Shown: piece after piece, positions 36,424 through 46,136 of the stretch
Position numbering within the stretch: position 1 is the first letter of the stretch
How the letters are laid out: every line of letters starts with the position of its first letter
Origin: Collimonas humicola
GTDB lineage: Bacteria > Pseudomonadota > Gammaproteobacteria > Burkholderiales > Burkholderiaceae_D
NCBI RefSeq assembly: GCF_018304945.1
Contig: NZ_JAGQEE010000008.1
Coordinates: forward strand, 1-64,000
Direction of reading: 5' to 3'
DNA length: 64,000 nt
Program-made: the position numbers and the translations under genes
The notes under the pieces: generated by a model
What the model was told of the DNA's origin: nothing
What the model saw: only the letters and a program-made list of their open reading frames with translations
The model's database searches: none

Positions 36424-36470
36424 GGGGTGGCAAGAGAAGCCGGCGTCGCCGGCGTTCGCATTGCCACCCC
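36424..36470. other. Long hairpin between etfA and acyl-CoA dehydrogenase
   Basis: Outer 10-bp perfect stem, 36424-36433 (ggggtggcaa) with 36461-36470 (ttgccacccc), enclosing an inner stem gccgg/ccggc (36439-36443 and 36449-36453). It sits in the 136-bp gap of the etf operon, 22 bp upstream of the dehydrogenase start codon and therefore near its ribosome site. No T-run on the minus strand. A processing or stability element is more likely than a terminator. Confidence 0.55.
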
Positions 36471-36538
36471 TATGCATTCGATTTTCAACGGGACACCGGC
36501 TGGCGGCCCCCGTCAAACGCCCGTCGGCTGAAAGCGGC

Positions 36539-37468
36539 TTAGCCCAGTTCGGCCACCAGCTGCGGCACGATCTCGAACAGGTCGCCGACAATGCCATAGT
36601 CCGCCACCGAGAAAATCGGCGCTTCTTCGTCCTTGTTGATGGCGACGATGACCTTGGAATCCTTCATCCCGGCCAGATGCTGGATCGCGCCGGAAATACC
36701 GACGGCGATGTACAGCTGCGGCGCGACGATCTTGCCGGTCTGGCCGACCTGCCAGTCGTTCGGCACGAAACCGGCATCGACCGCGGCGCGCGAGGCGCCC
36801 ATCGCCGCGTTGAGCTTGTCGGCCAGCGGTTCCAGGATCTTGAAATTTTCCGCCGAACCCATGCCGCGGCCGCCGGAAACGATGATCTTGGCGGCGGTCA
36901 GCTCAGGACGGTCCGACTTGGCCAGTTCACGCGAAACGAAAGCCGATTTGCCGAAGTCGGCTGCTGCGGCAATGTTTTCCACGGCAGCGGAACCGCCGCC
37001 GGCAGCGGCGTCGAAACCGGTGGTGCGGACAGTGATGACTTTCACCGCATCGCTCGATTGCACGGTGGCGATCGCATTGCCGGCATAGATTGGACGCTCG
37101 AAAGTGTCAGGGCTGTCGACCTTGGTGATTTCGGAAATCTGGCCGACATCCAGCTTGGCGGCAACCCGCGGCAGGATATTTTTGCCGTAGGCGGTAGCCG
37201 GCGCCAGAATGTGGCTGTAGGCCGCAGCCAGGGCCAATACTTGCGCGGCGACATTTTCCGCCAGGCCGTCGGCGAAATAAGCGGCATCGGCGACCAATAC
37301 TTTGCTGACGCCCGCCAGTTGGGCGGCGGCTTGCGCGGCTGCGCCGCAGCTGCTGCCGGCGACCAGCACGTGGACTTCGCCGCCGCATTGGCTGGCGGCG
37401 GTAACGGTATTGAGAGTGCTGCCTTTTAACGAGGCATTATCGTGTTCAGCGATGACTAAGGCTGTCAT
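36539..37468 (-). CDS. etfA: Electron transfer flavoprotein, alpha subunit
   Basis: FAD-carrying subunit of the heterodimeric ETF that shuttles electrons from acyl-CoA dehydrogenases to ETF-quinone oxidoreductase. 309 aa, normal length. The C-terminal FAD domain has [40 protein letters not shown] and [19 protein letters not shown], all diagnostic. Strong ribosome site (AGGAGCCCAC before ATG). Order etfB-etfA-acyl-CoA dehydrogenase on the minus strand. Confidence 0.97.
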   Translation of the reverse strand: MTALVIAEHDNASLKGSTLNTVTAASQCGGEVHVLVAGSSCGAAAQAAAQLAGVSKVLVADAAYFADGLAENVAAQVLALAAAYSHILAPATAYGKNILPRVAAKLDVGQISEITKVDSPDTFERPIYAGNAIATVQSSDAVKVITVRTTGFDAAAGGGSAAVENIAAAADFGKSAFVSRELAKSDRPELTAAKIIVSGGRGMGSAENFKILEPLADKLNAAMGASRAAVDAGFVPNDWQVGQTGKIVAPQLYIAVGISGAIQHLAGMKDSKVIVAINKDEEAPIFSVADYGIVGDLFEIVPQLVAELG

Positions 37469-37558
37469 GTGGGCTCCTGGTTTTATTGACGCGCGCCTGC
37501 AATCTTGCGGCGCTGCGCCTGGTTCTTGATGAGTGTCCGGTAAGTGCGTCTGCCGCGC

Positions 37559-38311
37559 TTACAGTACCTTGGCTTCGTTCTTCAGCTTGGCGACCAGCGT
37601 GGCGACGTCAGGCACCTTGATGCCGGCGCTGCGCTTGGCAGGCTCCACTACTTTCAGCGTCTTCAGGCGCGGTGCGACATCGACGCCGAGATCGGCCGGC
37701 TTGAACACGTCCAGGGTTTTCTTCTTGGCTTTCATGATGTTCGGCAGCGTCACATAGCGCGGCTCGTTCAGGCGCAAGTCGGTGGTGATGATCGCCGGCA
37801 GCGTCAGGGCGATGGTTTCCAGGCCACCGTCGACTTCACGCGTCACAGTCACCTTGCCGTCTTCCAGCACCACCTTGGAAGCGAAAGTCGCTTGCGGCCA
37901 GCCCAGCAGCGCGGCCAGCATCTGGCCAGTCTGATTGCAATCGTCGTCGATCGCCTGCTTGCCGAGGATGATCAGCTGCGGCTGTTCCTTGTCGGCCACG
38001 GCCTTCAGCAGTTTCGCCACTGCCAGCGGCTGCAGGTCGGTGTCGGCGGTATCGACCAGGATGCCGCGGTCGGCGCCGATCGCCATCGCGGTGCGCAGGG
38101 TTTCCTGGCATTGCGTAACGCCGCAGGAAATCGCGATTACTTCAGTGACCTTGCCGCCTTCTTTCAGGCGCGTGGCTTCTTCCACCGCGATTTCGTCAAA
38201 CGGATTCATCGACATCTTGACGTTGGCAATATCTACACCGCTGCCGTCCGACTTGACCCGCACCTTGACGTTGTAGTCGACGACACGCTTGACTGGTACT
38301 AATACTTTCAT
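37559..38311 (-). CDS. etfB: Electron transfer flavoprotein, beta subunit
   Basis: AMP-binding partner of EtfA, 250 aa. [19 protein letters not shown] at the N-terminus, the region [14 protein letters not shown] and [19 protein letters not shown] near the end are standard for bacterial EtfB. First gene of the operon. A -10 box (TATAAT) lies about 100 bp upstream, and a palindrome upstream of that suggests TetR-type repression. Confidence 0.97.
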   Translation of the reverse strand: MKVLVPVKRVVDYNVKVRVKSDGSGVDIANVKMSMNPFDEIAVEEATRLKEGGKVTEVIAISCGVTQCQETLRTAMAIGADRGILVDTADTDLQPLAVAKLLKAVADKEQPQLIILGKQAIDDDCNQTGQMLAALLGWPQATFASKVVLEDGKVTVTREVDGGLETIALTLPAIITTDLRLNEPRYVTLPNIMKAKKKTLDVFKPADLGVDVAPRLKTLKVVEPAKRSAGIKVPDVATLVAKLKNEAKVL

Positions 38312-38410
38312 CGTTATGCCTTTTTATGGAAATAAAAAAATCTGGAACCTGAATAGACGCGGATAGTCGCGGTGACGCAAGGTTAACGTTTACGTAAATC
38401 TCAATTGGGA

Positions 38411-38416
38411 ATTATA
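38411..38416 (-). promoter_or_regulatory. -10 box of the etfB promoter (candidate)
   Basis: Perfect TATAAT on the minus strand, placing a start site near 38404 and a leader of about 90 nt. The -35 is poor (TTCAGC at 38436-38441, 19-bp spacing). Confidence 0.5.
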
Positions 38417-38444
38417 AGAGAGAATTCGGTTCGACGCTGAAATT

Positions 38445-38460
38445 TAGCACGATCGTTCTA
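38445..38460. promoter_or_regulatory. Palindromic operator upstream of etfB (candidate)
   Basis: TAGCACGATCGTTCTA is a 16-bp palindrome with a single mismatched pair, centred on CGATCG. It lies directly upstream of the putative -35. TetR-family regulators of fatty-acid degradation in Betaproteobacteria (FadP/PsrA class) bind short palindromes upstream of etf and acyl-CoA dehydrogenase genes; assignment to one of them is inference. Confidence 0.5.
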
Positions 38461-38711
38461 TTAAATCTTAGAGCAAATTACCTAATCGCACCCGGATCTT
38501 GTAAAACAAGACACGTTCAAGGCAATGTTCAGCTTGGGAATATGGTTGCCGGCCTGGGATGCAGGCGATGAAAAGGGAAGGCAGAGGAGGGAAAAGCAGG
38601 CAACAGTTCAAGCAAGGTACGGCCTACAGAACGCAGGCCGTGCGGTAATCGTTCACAACAATGACGCGATGAGCAAGGAAAAGACAAGCGCCGGTTCAAG
38701 CAGCTGGCTGC

Positions 38712-38939
38712 TTACTTGCGCTTCATGAAGAAAATGAACTCCCGGTTTTCTTCACTCTGTTCCAGCAAATCATTGCCAGTCTGCTTTGCGAATGCCTGGA
38801 AATCGCGCACTGAACCGGAGTCGGTAGCCAGCACACGCAGTACTTCTCCACTCAGCATGTCCGCCAACGCCTTCTTCGTTTTCAAAATCGGCAGTGGGCA
38901 GTGCAAACCGCGGGCGTCGAGTTCTTTATTAAATTCCAT
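38712..38939 (-). CDS. TusA-family sulfurtransferase
   Basis: Small cytoplasmic protein of 75 aa from ATG 38939 (an ATG two codons earlier is possible). It has the family fold: LDARGLHCPLPILKTKKAL with the conserved CPxP motif, whose cysteine can carry a persulfide, then LSGEVLRVLATDSGSVRDF. E. coli TusA relays sulfur for tRNA thiolation; paralogues serve in other sulfur-transfer paths. No partner genes (TusBCD, DsrE) are adjacent, so the specific role is open. Confidence 0.88.
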   Translation of the reverse strand: MEFNKELDARGLHCPLPILKTKKALADMLSGEVLRVLATDSGSVRDFQAFAKQTGNDLLEQSEENREFIFFMKRK

Positions 38940-39205
38940 AACCACTTCGTAATGTAAAGATTTTTAACATTTGCTGCTATTTACTGATTCTACTCCAAAC
39001 GATGCTGCGTTTGACGCATCGCAACATGCCATCAATCATTTTTACAACAGCATGGCGAATAGCAAATATGTCTTTAATACAATCTTTCTGCACATCTACA
39101 TGCTAATATTCAACTGACAAGTATCGCACTGTAACAAACACAATAACAAGCACAGTCGCCGGGCTTCCCAGCTCCCGTCTAGTGACAAATTCCGAGGAAA
39201 CGAGC

Positions 39206-40555
39206 ATGCGGGACAGCCATAGCGAAAAGCCCTTCAGCAACATCACACCGTTCTGGCAGCGCTTGCCTCAATTTTTCCTCTACCCTCTGCAGGGCCAGTT
39301 GATCTGGCACCCCGCAGTCTACGCCCTGATCGGCACCGGCTTGTGGCTGCTCGGCAGCGATCACGAAGAGGGCAGCTTCTCCCCCTTCATTCTTATCATT
39401 GCGATCCTGGTCGGCATCGGCTTTGCCATCGACCTGACGCGCCTAGCGTTTCGCATCCTGGAACAAACCTCACTTGGCAATTTGCGCTGCGCCGATTTTG
39501 ACGAGGCTGACGACGTCCACAAGATGTCCCCGTATAAGCTGTTGCTGATCATGATGGTGCAAGGCTTTTTCATCGGCATCCTGGCTTCCGTCCATCCCAT
39601 GCTGGGCCTGCTGGCAAGCGCCGTCGCCAACCTGATGCTGCCGGCCAGCCTTATGGTGCTCGGCTACACCCACAGCTTCTGCGACGCCATCAATCCGCTC
39701 AGGGTCTTCAAGATGATCAAGGCCTGCGGCTGGCCCTATCTGGCGCTGTGGGCCTTTAGTTTCATACTAGGCCAATGCGCGCCGATTGTCATCATGCTGT
39801 TTGCCGGTAAATTGCCGCTCGCCGTGCTGATCGCACTGGCTATTTTCGCGTGCGCATATTTCACTCTGGTCGGCTTCAATCTGATGGGATATACGATGTA
39901 CCAATACCATCAGGAGATCGGTTATTCGCCGGACCGCAATTTTGAAATCAACGCGCTTGCCGGCAGCCGCAATAACCGTCCCTTGAGCGACGACGACATC
40001 CTCGCGCAGCAGGTCGGCGCGCTGATTCGCGACGGCAATATCGATCTGGCGATGGAAATGATCTGGGAAGAACTGCGCTACGATCAGCTCAATCCGCAAC
40101 TGTCGGCCCACTACGCCAAGCTGCTGCTGTTAAAGGGCGACAAGGCCAAGCAGCTCGAATATGCGCCGCGCCACCTGTTTGCCCTGGCGCGCGCGGGAAA
40201 AGCCGGCCGCATAGGCGAAGCCTGGCAACAGGCGCGCCGGCTCGATCCTGAATTCAAGATCGAGAATCCTGACCATGTATTGGAAATCGCCGCCGCTGCC
40301 GCCGGCGTGCGCGAATATCAGATCGCGCTTGAAATTGTCTCCGGCTTCCACAAACGCGCGCCGCGCCACAAGGATGTAGCGGCGGTGCTGGTGCTGGCCG
40401 GCAAACTGCTCTCCGACCACCTGCGCCAGGATGCGCGTGCCCTGACGCTGTTCAACCACGTGATTGCACAATGGCCTGGCAGCCCGGCAGCCGCCGATGC
40501 GCAGCAATATAAAACGGTGATCGAGGGCTTGAGCCAGACTTCTGAACCTGCCTGA
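39206..40555 (+). CDS. Unknown multi-TM protein with TPR-like C-terminus
   Basis: Protein of 449 aa from ATG 39206, chosen because GAGGAAA lies 5-6 nt upstream; an earlier in-frame start at 39182 lacks one. Residues about 30-235 contain some six hydrophobic segments. Residues about 255-449 are soluble, helical and resemble tetratricopeptide repeats (for example GKAGRIGEAWQQARRLDPEF and DARALTLFNHVIAQWPGSP). I do not recognise a named family. It converges with the rhomboid protease gene 7 bp away, which also has a soluble helical C-terminal part. Confidence 0.75.
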   Translation: MRDSHSEKPFSNITPFWQRLPQFFLYPLQGQLIWHPAVYALIGTGLWLLGSDHEEGSFSPFILIIAILVGIGFAIDLTRLAFRILEQTSLGNLRCADFDEADDVHKMSPYKLLLIMMVQGFFIGILASVHPMLGLLASAVANLMLPASLMVLGYTHSFCDAINPLRVFKMIKACGWPYLALWAFSFILGQCAPIVIMLFAGKLPLAVLIALAIFACAYFTLVGFNLMGYTMYQYHQEIGYSPDRNFEINALAGSRNNRPLSDDDILAQQVGALIRDGNIDLAMEMIWEELRYDQLNPQLSAHYAKLLLLKGDKAKQLEYAPRHLFALARAGKAGRIGEAWQQARRLDPEFKIENPDHVLEIAAAAAGVREYQIALEIVSGFHKRAPRHKDVAAVLVLAGKLLSDHLRQDARALTLFNHVIAQWPGSPAAADAQQYKTVIEGLSQTSEPA

Positions 40556-40562
40556 CGCAGGT

Positions 40563-42152
40563 TTAATAGCGGTTGCCGGGACTGGAAACCCAGCGGCTTT
40601 CTTCACTCAAGGGGAACTGCCGCTGCAGCAACTGCTGATAGTGCTGCGCCTTGTCCCTCCTGCCCGCCGTCATGAAGCCGCGGGCGACAAACTGTATCAA
40701 CTGCGGCAGTTGCTGGTGCTGGCGCGCGGTCACCAGCAGGATCTGCAGGATGGCGGCGGCGGTCTGCGGCTGGCCGTTCATGGCGAAACGCCGGGCCACC
40801 GCCAGCGACTGGTCGTTGCTGAGCAGCGGCCGCGGCTCCGCGCTGGCGACATAGTCGAGATAAACCTGATGGATTTTCTCTTCGTCGAAGCGGTCTTTCG
40901 GCAGGCTCAGCAGCATCTCGGCGCTTTTGTGGAAAGCCGCCGAGGACGGCGCCCCCTTCGATAGATTGAACAGCTGCAGCAGCCAGTCCGGCTGCGGCGT
41001 CTTGTGCTGCGCCAGCGTCTTGCTGACCAGGCTGCTGAAGTCGCGCCGGGCACGCTCGAAGTCGAGCCGGGCCAGGGCGGCATAGGCGCTCTGCTGCAAG
41101 CTCCGCAACAGCTTGTCGTCGTCCCCGTTGGAGACATAGCTGGCATGCGCCTGCGCCAGCTTGCCGCGCGCCAGCAGCCGAAAGATCAAAGCCAGCAGAG
41201 CGCCGCCCAGCAGGCCGCCGATATGGGCGTAGTAATTGGTGTTCGAGGGGCCGCCAAACAGCAGGTCGAAAGCTTCCTTGCCGACCCAGATCGGCAGCAT
41301 GATCAGCGCCGGCGCCTTGAAGAAATCGAAATAAAACAGAAACCAATAAAAAAAGCGGATCTTGCGCAAGCCGTACAGCACCGTGTACATGCCCATGACG
41401 CCGGAAATGGCGCCTGAGGCGCCCAGCGAGAGCACCATGCTGTCGCCTTCGAACAGCAGGTAGAACGCCGCCGACAGCAAGCCGGAGAGCAGGTAAAACA
41501 GCAAGTACCAGCCGCCGCCCAGCAGGATTTCCACCGCGTAGCCGACCATCGCCAGGAACACCATGTTGCCCAGCACATGCTCGACGCTGGCATGCAGGAA
41601 CATATGGGTGAGCAAGGTGAACGGCCGCTCGCCGGCCTGCGCAGGGATCAGCGCATAGCGCTCGGTAAAGCTGCGGCTGCGGATGGCCAGGTAGTGTTCG
41701 CGCTGCTCTTTCCACTCTGCCAGGTCGTCGGCATCGACGGTGCCCAGCAGCGGCGGCTTGGCCTGCTGCATCAAGGCGCCGAATTTGCCGTCGGCATCAA
41801 GCACATGCCAGCGCTCGATCAGCGACTGGTAGTCTTTCAGGGAAGCCTGCCTGCCGTCTCGTGCAGCGGCCAGCTCGGCCCGCGTCCGTATCTGGCGCCA
41901 GCGTTCCAGTCCTTTGCGCATGGCGGCGCCCGCCTCCGGCTTGTTCTGGTTTTCCAGGAAACGGGCATAGGCCAGGAATTCGAATTCCGGCAGGCGCGAC
42001 TCGACCAGGTAATACTCGGCGGCCGGCTCCATATGGCTGCGTTCGCCCCATTGGATGCCGAAGTAGATCAGCAGGTTGAGCAGCACCAGCAGGATCGTGA
42101 CCAGCGGCGGGCGCCTCCAGTCTGGCTTACGGTCTACCGGGATGATCAGCAT
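40563..42152 (-). CDS. Rhomboid-family intramembrane serine protease
   Basis: Membrane protease of 529 aa. The catalytic serine is S246 in GASGAISG (GxSG motif), with the paired histidine H310 in YYAHIGGLLGGALLAL; HVLGN (H192, N196) supplies the HxxxN oxyanion residues, so it looks active. The architecture is unusual. TM1 (about 16-33) is followed by a soluble insertion of about 130 residues (about 40-170) before the six-helix core, and a helical soluble tail of about 200 residues (330-529) follows. E. coli GlpG is 276 aa. Substrates unknown. It is convergent with the TPR-like membrane protein. Confidence 0.88.
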   Translation of the reverse strand: MLIIPVDRKPDWRRPPLVTILLVLLNLLIYFGIQWGERSHMEPAAEYYLVESRLPEFEFLAYARFLENQNKPEAGAAMRKGLERWRQIRTRAELAAARDGRQASLKDYQSLIERWHVLDADGKFGALMQQAKPPLLGTVDADDLAEWKEQREHYLAIRSRSFTERYALIPAQAGERPFTLLTHMFLHASVEHVLGNMVFLAMVGYAVEILLGGGWYLLFYLLSGLLSAAFYLLFEGDSMVLSLGASGAISGVMGMYTVLYGLRKIRFFYWFLFYFDFFKAPALIMLPIWVGKEAFDLLFGGPSNTNYYAHIGGLLGGALLALIFRLLARGKLAQAHASYVSNGDDDKLLRSLQQSAYAALARLDFERARRDFSSLVSKTLAQHKTPQPDWLLQLFNLSKGAPSSAAFHKSAEMLLSLPKDRFDEEKIHQVYLDYVASAEPRPLLSNDQSLAVARRFAMNGQPQTAAAILQILLVTARQHQQLPQLIQFVARGFMTAGRRDKAQHYQQLLQRQFPLSEESRWVSSPGNRY

Positions 42153-42267
42153 GGCGGCTCAGGAGCAGGTCAGAATTTTCGATAGCGTGATTTTACCCAG
42201 TCATTGCCACCCGGCACCGTTATTTTTTACGCATCGGCTTTCTTCCGGCCTGGCCGGATATCCAGCC

Positions 42268-42822
42268 TCACGCCTTCAAGGCCGGTTCGGGCTGCGCCGG
42301 CTGCAACAGCGGCCGCTCGATGTATTCGACCGCCAGGCCCTGCGTTCGCATCCAGTCAGCCACGGCATGGCCGGTGCCGGCGCGCCATGGCCGCAATGCC
42401 GCTGGTTCCAGCAGGCGGTATTCCAGCAGTTCGGGCGACAGGCGGACAGTGCCGGTGGCCTTGACGTGATAGGCGATGATCAGCTCATTCTTGCGGATGA
42501 ATTCATACACGCCGACCAGGCTGATCTGCTGGGCGTCGAGGTTGGTTTCCTCTTTCAGTTCACGCGCAACGCCCTGCTCCGGCGTTTCATCGCGCTCCAT
42601 GAATCCGGTGATCAGCGCAAACATGCCCTCCTGCCATGCCGCATTGCGCGCCAGCAGGATCTTGCCGTCGATCTCGACGATCGCGGCCAGCACCGGCAGC
42701 GGATTGTCCCAGTGCGTCCAGTGCCCCTCCGGACAAGCCAGCCGCAATTTGCCGCCTTCGTCTTCATCGGCGCGCTGAATCAGCGATGCGGCGCAGACCG
42801 GACAGAATTTGAATTCGCTCAT
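42268..42822 (-). CDS. NUDIX hydrolase with zinc ribbon (NudC-like)
   Basis: Soluble enzyme of 184 aa from ATG 42822. An N-terminal zinc ribbon (FCPVCAASL...LACPEGH) is followed by the Nudix box (GFMERDETPEQGVARELKEETNL). The ribbon plus Nudix layout resembles NADH pyrophosphatase NudC, but it is shorter than E. coli NudC (257 aa) and lacks its N-terminal domain, so the substrate could be another nucleoside diphosphate derivative. It lies upstream of the rhomboid gene (115-bp gap) on the same strand. Confidence 0.82.
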   Translation of the reverse strand: MSEFKFCPVCAASLIQRADEDEGGKLRLACPEGHWTHWDNPLPVLAAIVEIDGKILLARNAAWQEGMFALITGFMERDETPEQGVARELKEETNLDAQQISLVGVYEFIRKNELIIAYHVKATGTVRLSPELLEYRLLEPAALRPWRAGTGHAVADWMRTQGLAVEYIERPLLQPAQPEPALKA

Positions 42823-42944
42823 GATGGTTTTTGTTGACTGCAGACAGAATAAAAAAGCGGGAAGAACCAATCCGCGATACTACTGCGATTTGATGCTTCC
42901 CGCTTTGCCGTCCCCGCTTTCGGGACCGCTGTTTTATACCCGCT

Positions 42945-45569
42945 TTATGCGCGCTCGCCGACCCAGGCAGCAACCCCTTGCAAGGCTGCCGCCAGGCCGC
43001 TCGGATCGGTGCCGCCGGCCTGCGCCATGTCAGGACGGCCGCCGCCCTTGCCGCCGACCTGCTGGGCGACGAAGTTGACCAGCTCGCCGGCCTTGACCTT
43101 GGCAGTGGCGTCGGCGGTGACGCCGGCGATCAGGCTGACCTTGCCATCCTTGACCGCCGCCAGCACGATGGCCGCGGTTTTCAACTTGTCTTTCAGCTTG
43201 TCCATGGTTTCGCGCAAGGTGGCGCTGTCGGCGCCTTCCAGCGTCGCCGCCAGCACCTTGATGCCGTTGACGTCGACCGCCTGCAGCACCAGCTCGTCGC
43301 CCTGGTTCGCCGCCAGCTTCGATTTCAGGCCGGCCAGTTCTTTTTCCAGCGCCTTGACGTGATCCTGCACCTGCGCGATGCGCTGGGTCAGCTCTTCCGG
43401 CTGCGTTTTCAATGCAGCGGCAGCTTCGTTGACGCGGTTGCTCAGGCTTTGCACCAGCGCCAGGCCGGCTTCGCCGGTGACCGCTTCGATGCGGCGGATG
43501 CCGGCGGCAACGCCGCCTTCGCCGACGATCTTGAACAGGCCGATATCGCCGGTGCGGCTGACATGGGTGCCGCCGCACAATTCGCGCGAAGTGCCGATAG
43601 CCAGGACCCGCACTTCATCGCCGTATTTTTCGCCGAACAAGGCCATGGCGCCGGCGCCGACGGCATCGTCGAACGACATCAATTTAGCTTCGGTGGCGAC
43701 GTTGGCGAGGATTTCGCGGTTGACGATTTCTTCGATGCGGCGGATTTCATCGGCGCTGACCGGCGCGTTGTGGCTGAAGTCGAAACGGGTCTTGTCGGCG
43801 TCGACCAGCGAACCCTTTTGCGCCACATGCGCGCCCAGCACTTCACGCAATGCCTTGTGCATCAGGTGAGTGGCCGAGTGATTGCGGATAGTGCGGCCGC
43901 GCACTGCGATATCGACCTTGGCGTTGAGCTTGTCGCCGACCGCCAGCGAACCGCTGCGCAGATTGCCGTGATGACCAAATACTTCGGCCTGGATTTTCAG
44001 CGTATCGGTCACCGCGAACAGCGCACCGGCGGCTTCCAGCACGCCGCAGTCGCCTACCTGGCCGCCTGATTCGGCATAGAACGGCGTGGTGTCAAGCACC
44101 ACGATGGCGTCCTGGCCGGCCTCGATTTTCTGCACCGCGCTGCCGTCCACATACAGGGCCAGCACCTTGGCTTCATGCGCCAGCTCGTCATAGCCGACGA
44201 AACGGGTCTTGTCGCCGCTGTATTCCACAGCTGCTGTCATTTTAAATTTACCGCCCTCGCGCGCCGCCGTTTTCTGGCGTTCCATGGCTTCCGCAAACCC
44301 GGCTTCGTCCAGTTCGATTTCGCGCTCGCGGCAGATATCCGCCGTCAAATCCAGCGGGAAGCCAAACGTGTCATACAAAGTAAATGCGGTGGCGCCGCTC
44401 AGTTTCTTCGGATTCTTGAGCAGTTCGGCCTCCAGAATCTTCATGCCGTGTTCCAGGGTTTCGCCGAAGCGCTCTTCTTCCTGCTTCAGGATCTGCTCGA
44501 CACGCTCGGCGGCGGCAGGCAATTCGGGATAGGCAGCGCCCATTTCCAGCACCAGGTCCTTGACCAGCTTGTAGAAGAACGGCTTGGTCTGGCCCAGCTT
44601 GTGGCCGTGGCGCAACGCGCGGCGGATGATACGGCGCAGCACGTAGCCTCGGCCTTCATTGCCGGGAATTACGCCGTCGACCACCAGGAAGGAACAGGCG
44701 CGGATGTGATCGGCGATCACTTTCAGCGAATTGTTTTCCAGGTCCGTGCTATTGGTTTCACGCGCAGCGGCCTTGATCAGGCGCTGGAACAGGTCGATCT
44801 CATAGTTGCTGTGCACGTGCTGCAGCACTGCGGCCAGGCGTTCCAGGCCCATGCCGGTGTCGACGCATTGCTTAGGCAGCGGCGTCAGGGTGGCGACGCC
44901 GGTTTTCGGATCGATCTGGCGGTCGAACTGCATGAACACGTTGTTCCAGATTTCGATGTAGCGGTCGCCGTCCTGCTCCGGGCTGCCCGGAGGACCGCCC
45001 CAGACGTCAGGACCGTGGTCGTAGAAAATCTCGGAACAAGGGCCGCACGGACCGGTGTCGGCCATCTGCCAGAAATTGTCCGACGCGTAAGGCGCACCCT
45101 TGTTGTCGCCGATGCGCACGATGCGTTCTTTCGGCAGGCCGATGACCTTGTGCCAGATATCGTAGGCTTCGTCGTCGGTTTCATACACCGTGGCCCACAG
45201 TTTATCGGCCGGCAGGCCGTACACCTTGGTCAGCAGCTCCCAGGCCCAGACCAGCGAATCGTGCTTGAAGTAGTCGCCGAACGACCAGTTGCCCAGCATT
45301 TCGAAAAAAGTGTGGTGGCGCGCGGTATAGCCGACGTTTTCCAGGTCGTTGTGCTTGCCGCCGGCGCGCAGGCAGCGCTGCACCGAGGTGGCGCGCACAT
45401 AGTTGCGCTTTTCGGTGCCCAGGAACACGTCCTTGAACTGCACCATACCGGAGTTGGTAAACAGCAGTGTCGGATCGTTGCCGGGGACCAGGCTCGACGA
45501 GCGCACGATAGTGTGCCCTTTGGATTCAAAGAATTGGAGAAACTTTTCGCGGATTTCGGCTGAGTTCAT
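42945..45569 (-). CDS. alaS: Alanyl-tRNA synthetase
   Basis: Charges tRNA-Ala. 874 aa from ATG 45569, matching the usual 875; the frame is open 64 codons further but [19 protein letters not shown] is the family start. Class II catalytic core (about 1-250, e.g. [18 protein letters not shown]), tRNA-binding part, editing domain with the zinc-binding HSATH ([13 protein letters not shown]) and CGGTH motifs, and a C-terminal coiled coil plus DHHA1 domain ([15 protein letters not shown]). No frameshift. Confidence 0.98.
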   Translation of the reverse strand: MNSAEIREKFLQFFESKGHTIVRSSSLVPGNDPTLLFTNSGMVQFKDVFLGTEKRNYVRATSVQRCLRAGGKHNDLENVGYTARHHTFFEMLGNWSFGDYFKHDSLVWAWELLTKVYGLPADKLWATVYETDDEAYDIWHKVIGLPKERIVRIGDNKGAPYASDNFWQMADTGPCGPCSEIFYDHGPDVWGGPPGSPEQDGDRYIEIWNNVFMQFDRQIDPKTGVATLTPLPKQCVDTGMGLERLAAVLQHVHSNYEIDLFQRLIKAAARETNSTDLENNSLKVIADHIRACSFLVVDGVIPGNEGRGYVLRRIIRRALRHGHKLGQTKPFFYKLVKDLVLEMGAAYPELPAAAERVEQILKQEEERFGETLEHGMKILEAELLKNPKKLSGATAFTLYDTFGFPLDLTADICREREIELDEAGFAEAMERQKTAAREGGKFKMTAAVEYSGDKTRFVGYDELAHEAKVLALYVDGSAVQKIEAGQDAIVVLDTTPFYAESGGQVGDCGVLEAAGALFAVTDTLKIQAEVFGHHGNLRSGSLAVGDKLNAKVDIAVRGRTIRNHSATHLMHKALREVLGAHVAQKGSLVDADKTRFDFSHNAPVSADEIRRIEEIVNREILANVATEAKLMSFDDAVGAGAMALFGEKYGDEVRVLAIGTSRELCGGTHVSRTGDIGLFKIVGEGGVAAGIRRIEAVTGEAGLALVQSLSNRVNEAAAALKTQPEELTQRIAQVQDHVKALEKELAGLKSKLAANQGDELVLQAVDVNGIKVLAATLEGADSATLRETMDKLKDKLKTAAIVLAAVKDGKVSLIAGVTADATAKVKAGELVNFVAQQVGGKGGGRPDMAQAGGTDPSGLAAALQGVAAWVGERA

Positions 45570-45723
45570 GTTCTTGGGCAAAAAATGAAACGGAATAAAG
45601 GCAATCGACATTCGGCAGCGCGAAGAAACCGGGGGCCGGTCCAGCGGGCGTTGCCAAATAGGTACTTTTGCAAACCTTCGATTATACGTGATACCTGCAG
45701 GGCGATTCAGCAGGAAGCGCATG

Positions 45724-45758
45724 AAAAAAGCCCGGCGGGATCGCTCCCGGCGGGCTTT
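45724..45758 (-). terminator. Rho-independent terminator upstream of alaS
   Basis: Stem 45727-45740 with 45745-45758, TCGC loop and one internal G-G mismatch, followed on the minus strand by six T's (45724-45729 as A's). It lies 85 bp after the stop of the small secreted protein gene and insulates alaS from it. Confidence 0.8.
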
Positions 45759-45843
45759 CAATGATATCAGGTAAGGAATTCAGATAAATCCGGCCTGAAT
45801 CCGCCCCGGTATCCGCTGCACTGCGCAGCCGTACTGCGCGCTA

Positions 45844-46074
45844 TTAAGCGCCTTTGTTCACTGGTGTCGCGGTGATCTTGTGGCTCTTGTGGTGATGCTT
45901 CTTGTGCTTTTTCATGACCTTGGCTGGAGCCGCATCCGGAGCAGCGGCAGCAGGAGCGGCCATCGGTGCGGCAGGCGCTGGAGCTGGAGCCGGGGCTGGA
46001 GCAGCGGTTTGCGCCATGACTGGCAGAGCGAAAGCAGCGACGACTACGGCAGCCAGCAATTTATTGATCTTCAT
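45844..46074 (-). CDS. Small secreted Ala/Pro- and His/Lys-rich protein
   Basis: 76 aa. Clear signal peptide (1-21, VMA-Q cleavage), then alternating Ala-Pro (about 24-50) and a basic patch KKHKKHHHKSHK (about 55-66). Good ribosome site (AAAGGATG). No named family recognised; the layout recalls acid-shock-type or metal-binding small periplasmic proteins, which is only a resemblance of composition. Own terminator downstream. Confidence 0.7.
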   Translation of the reverse strand: MKINKLLAAVVVAAFALPVMAQTAAPAPAPAPAPAAPMAAPAAAAPDAAPAKVMKKHKKHHHKSHKITATPVNKGA

Positions 46075-46136
46075 TTGGACATCCTTTTCAGTTAAATAAA
46101 AACAAGTGAATTTATTGCACTAAAGATAACACAGGA

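Larger units (their letters stand above)
38312..38711. other. Upstream region of the etf operon (400 bp, no gene)
   Basis: AT-rich near etfB, with the -10 box and palindrome listed separately. The part from about 38520 to 38700 is more GC-rich. A 67-codon open frame there (38525-38728) lacks recognisable features and is not called. No RNA gene was recognised. Confidence 0.4.
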
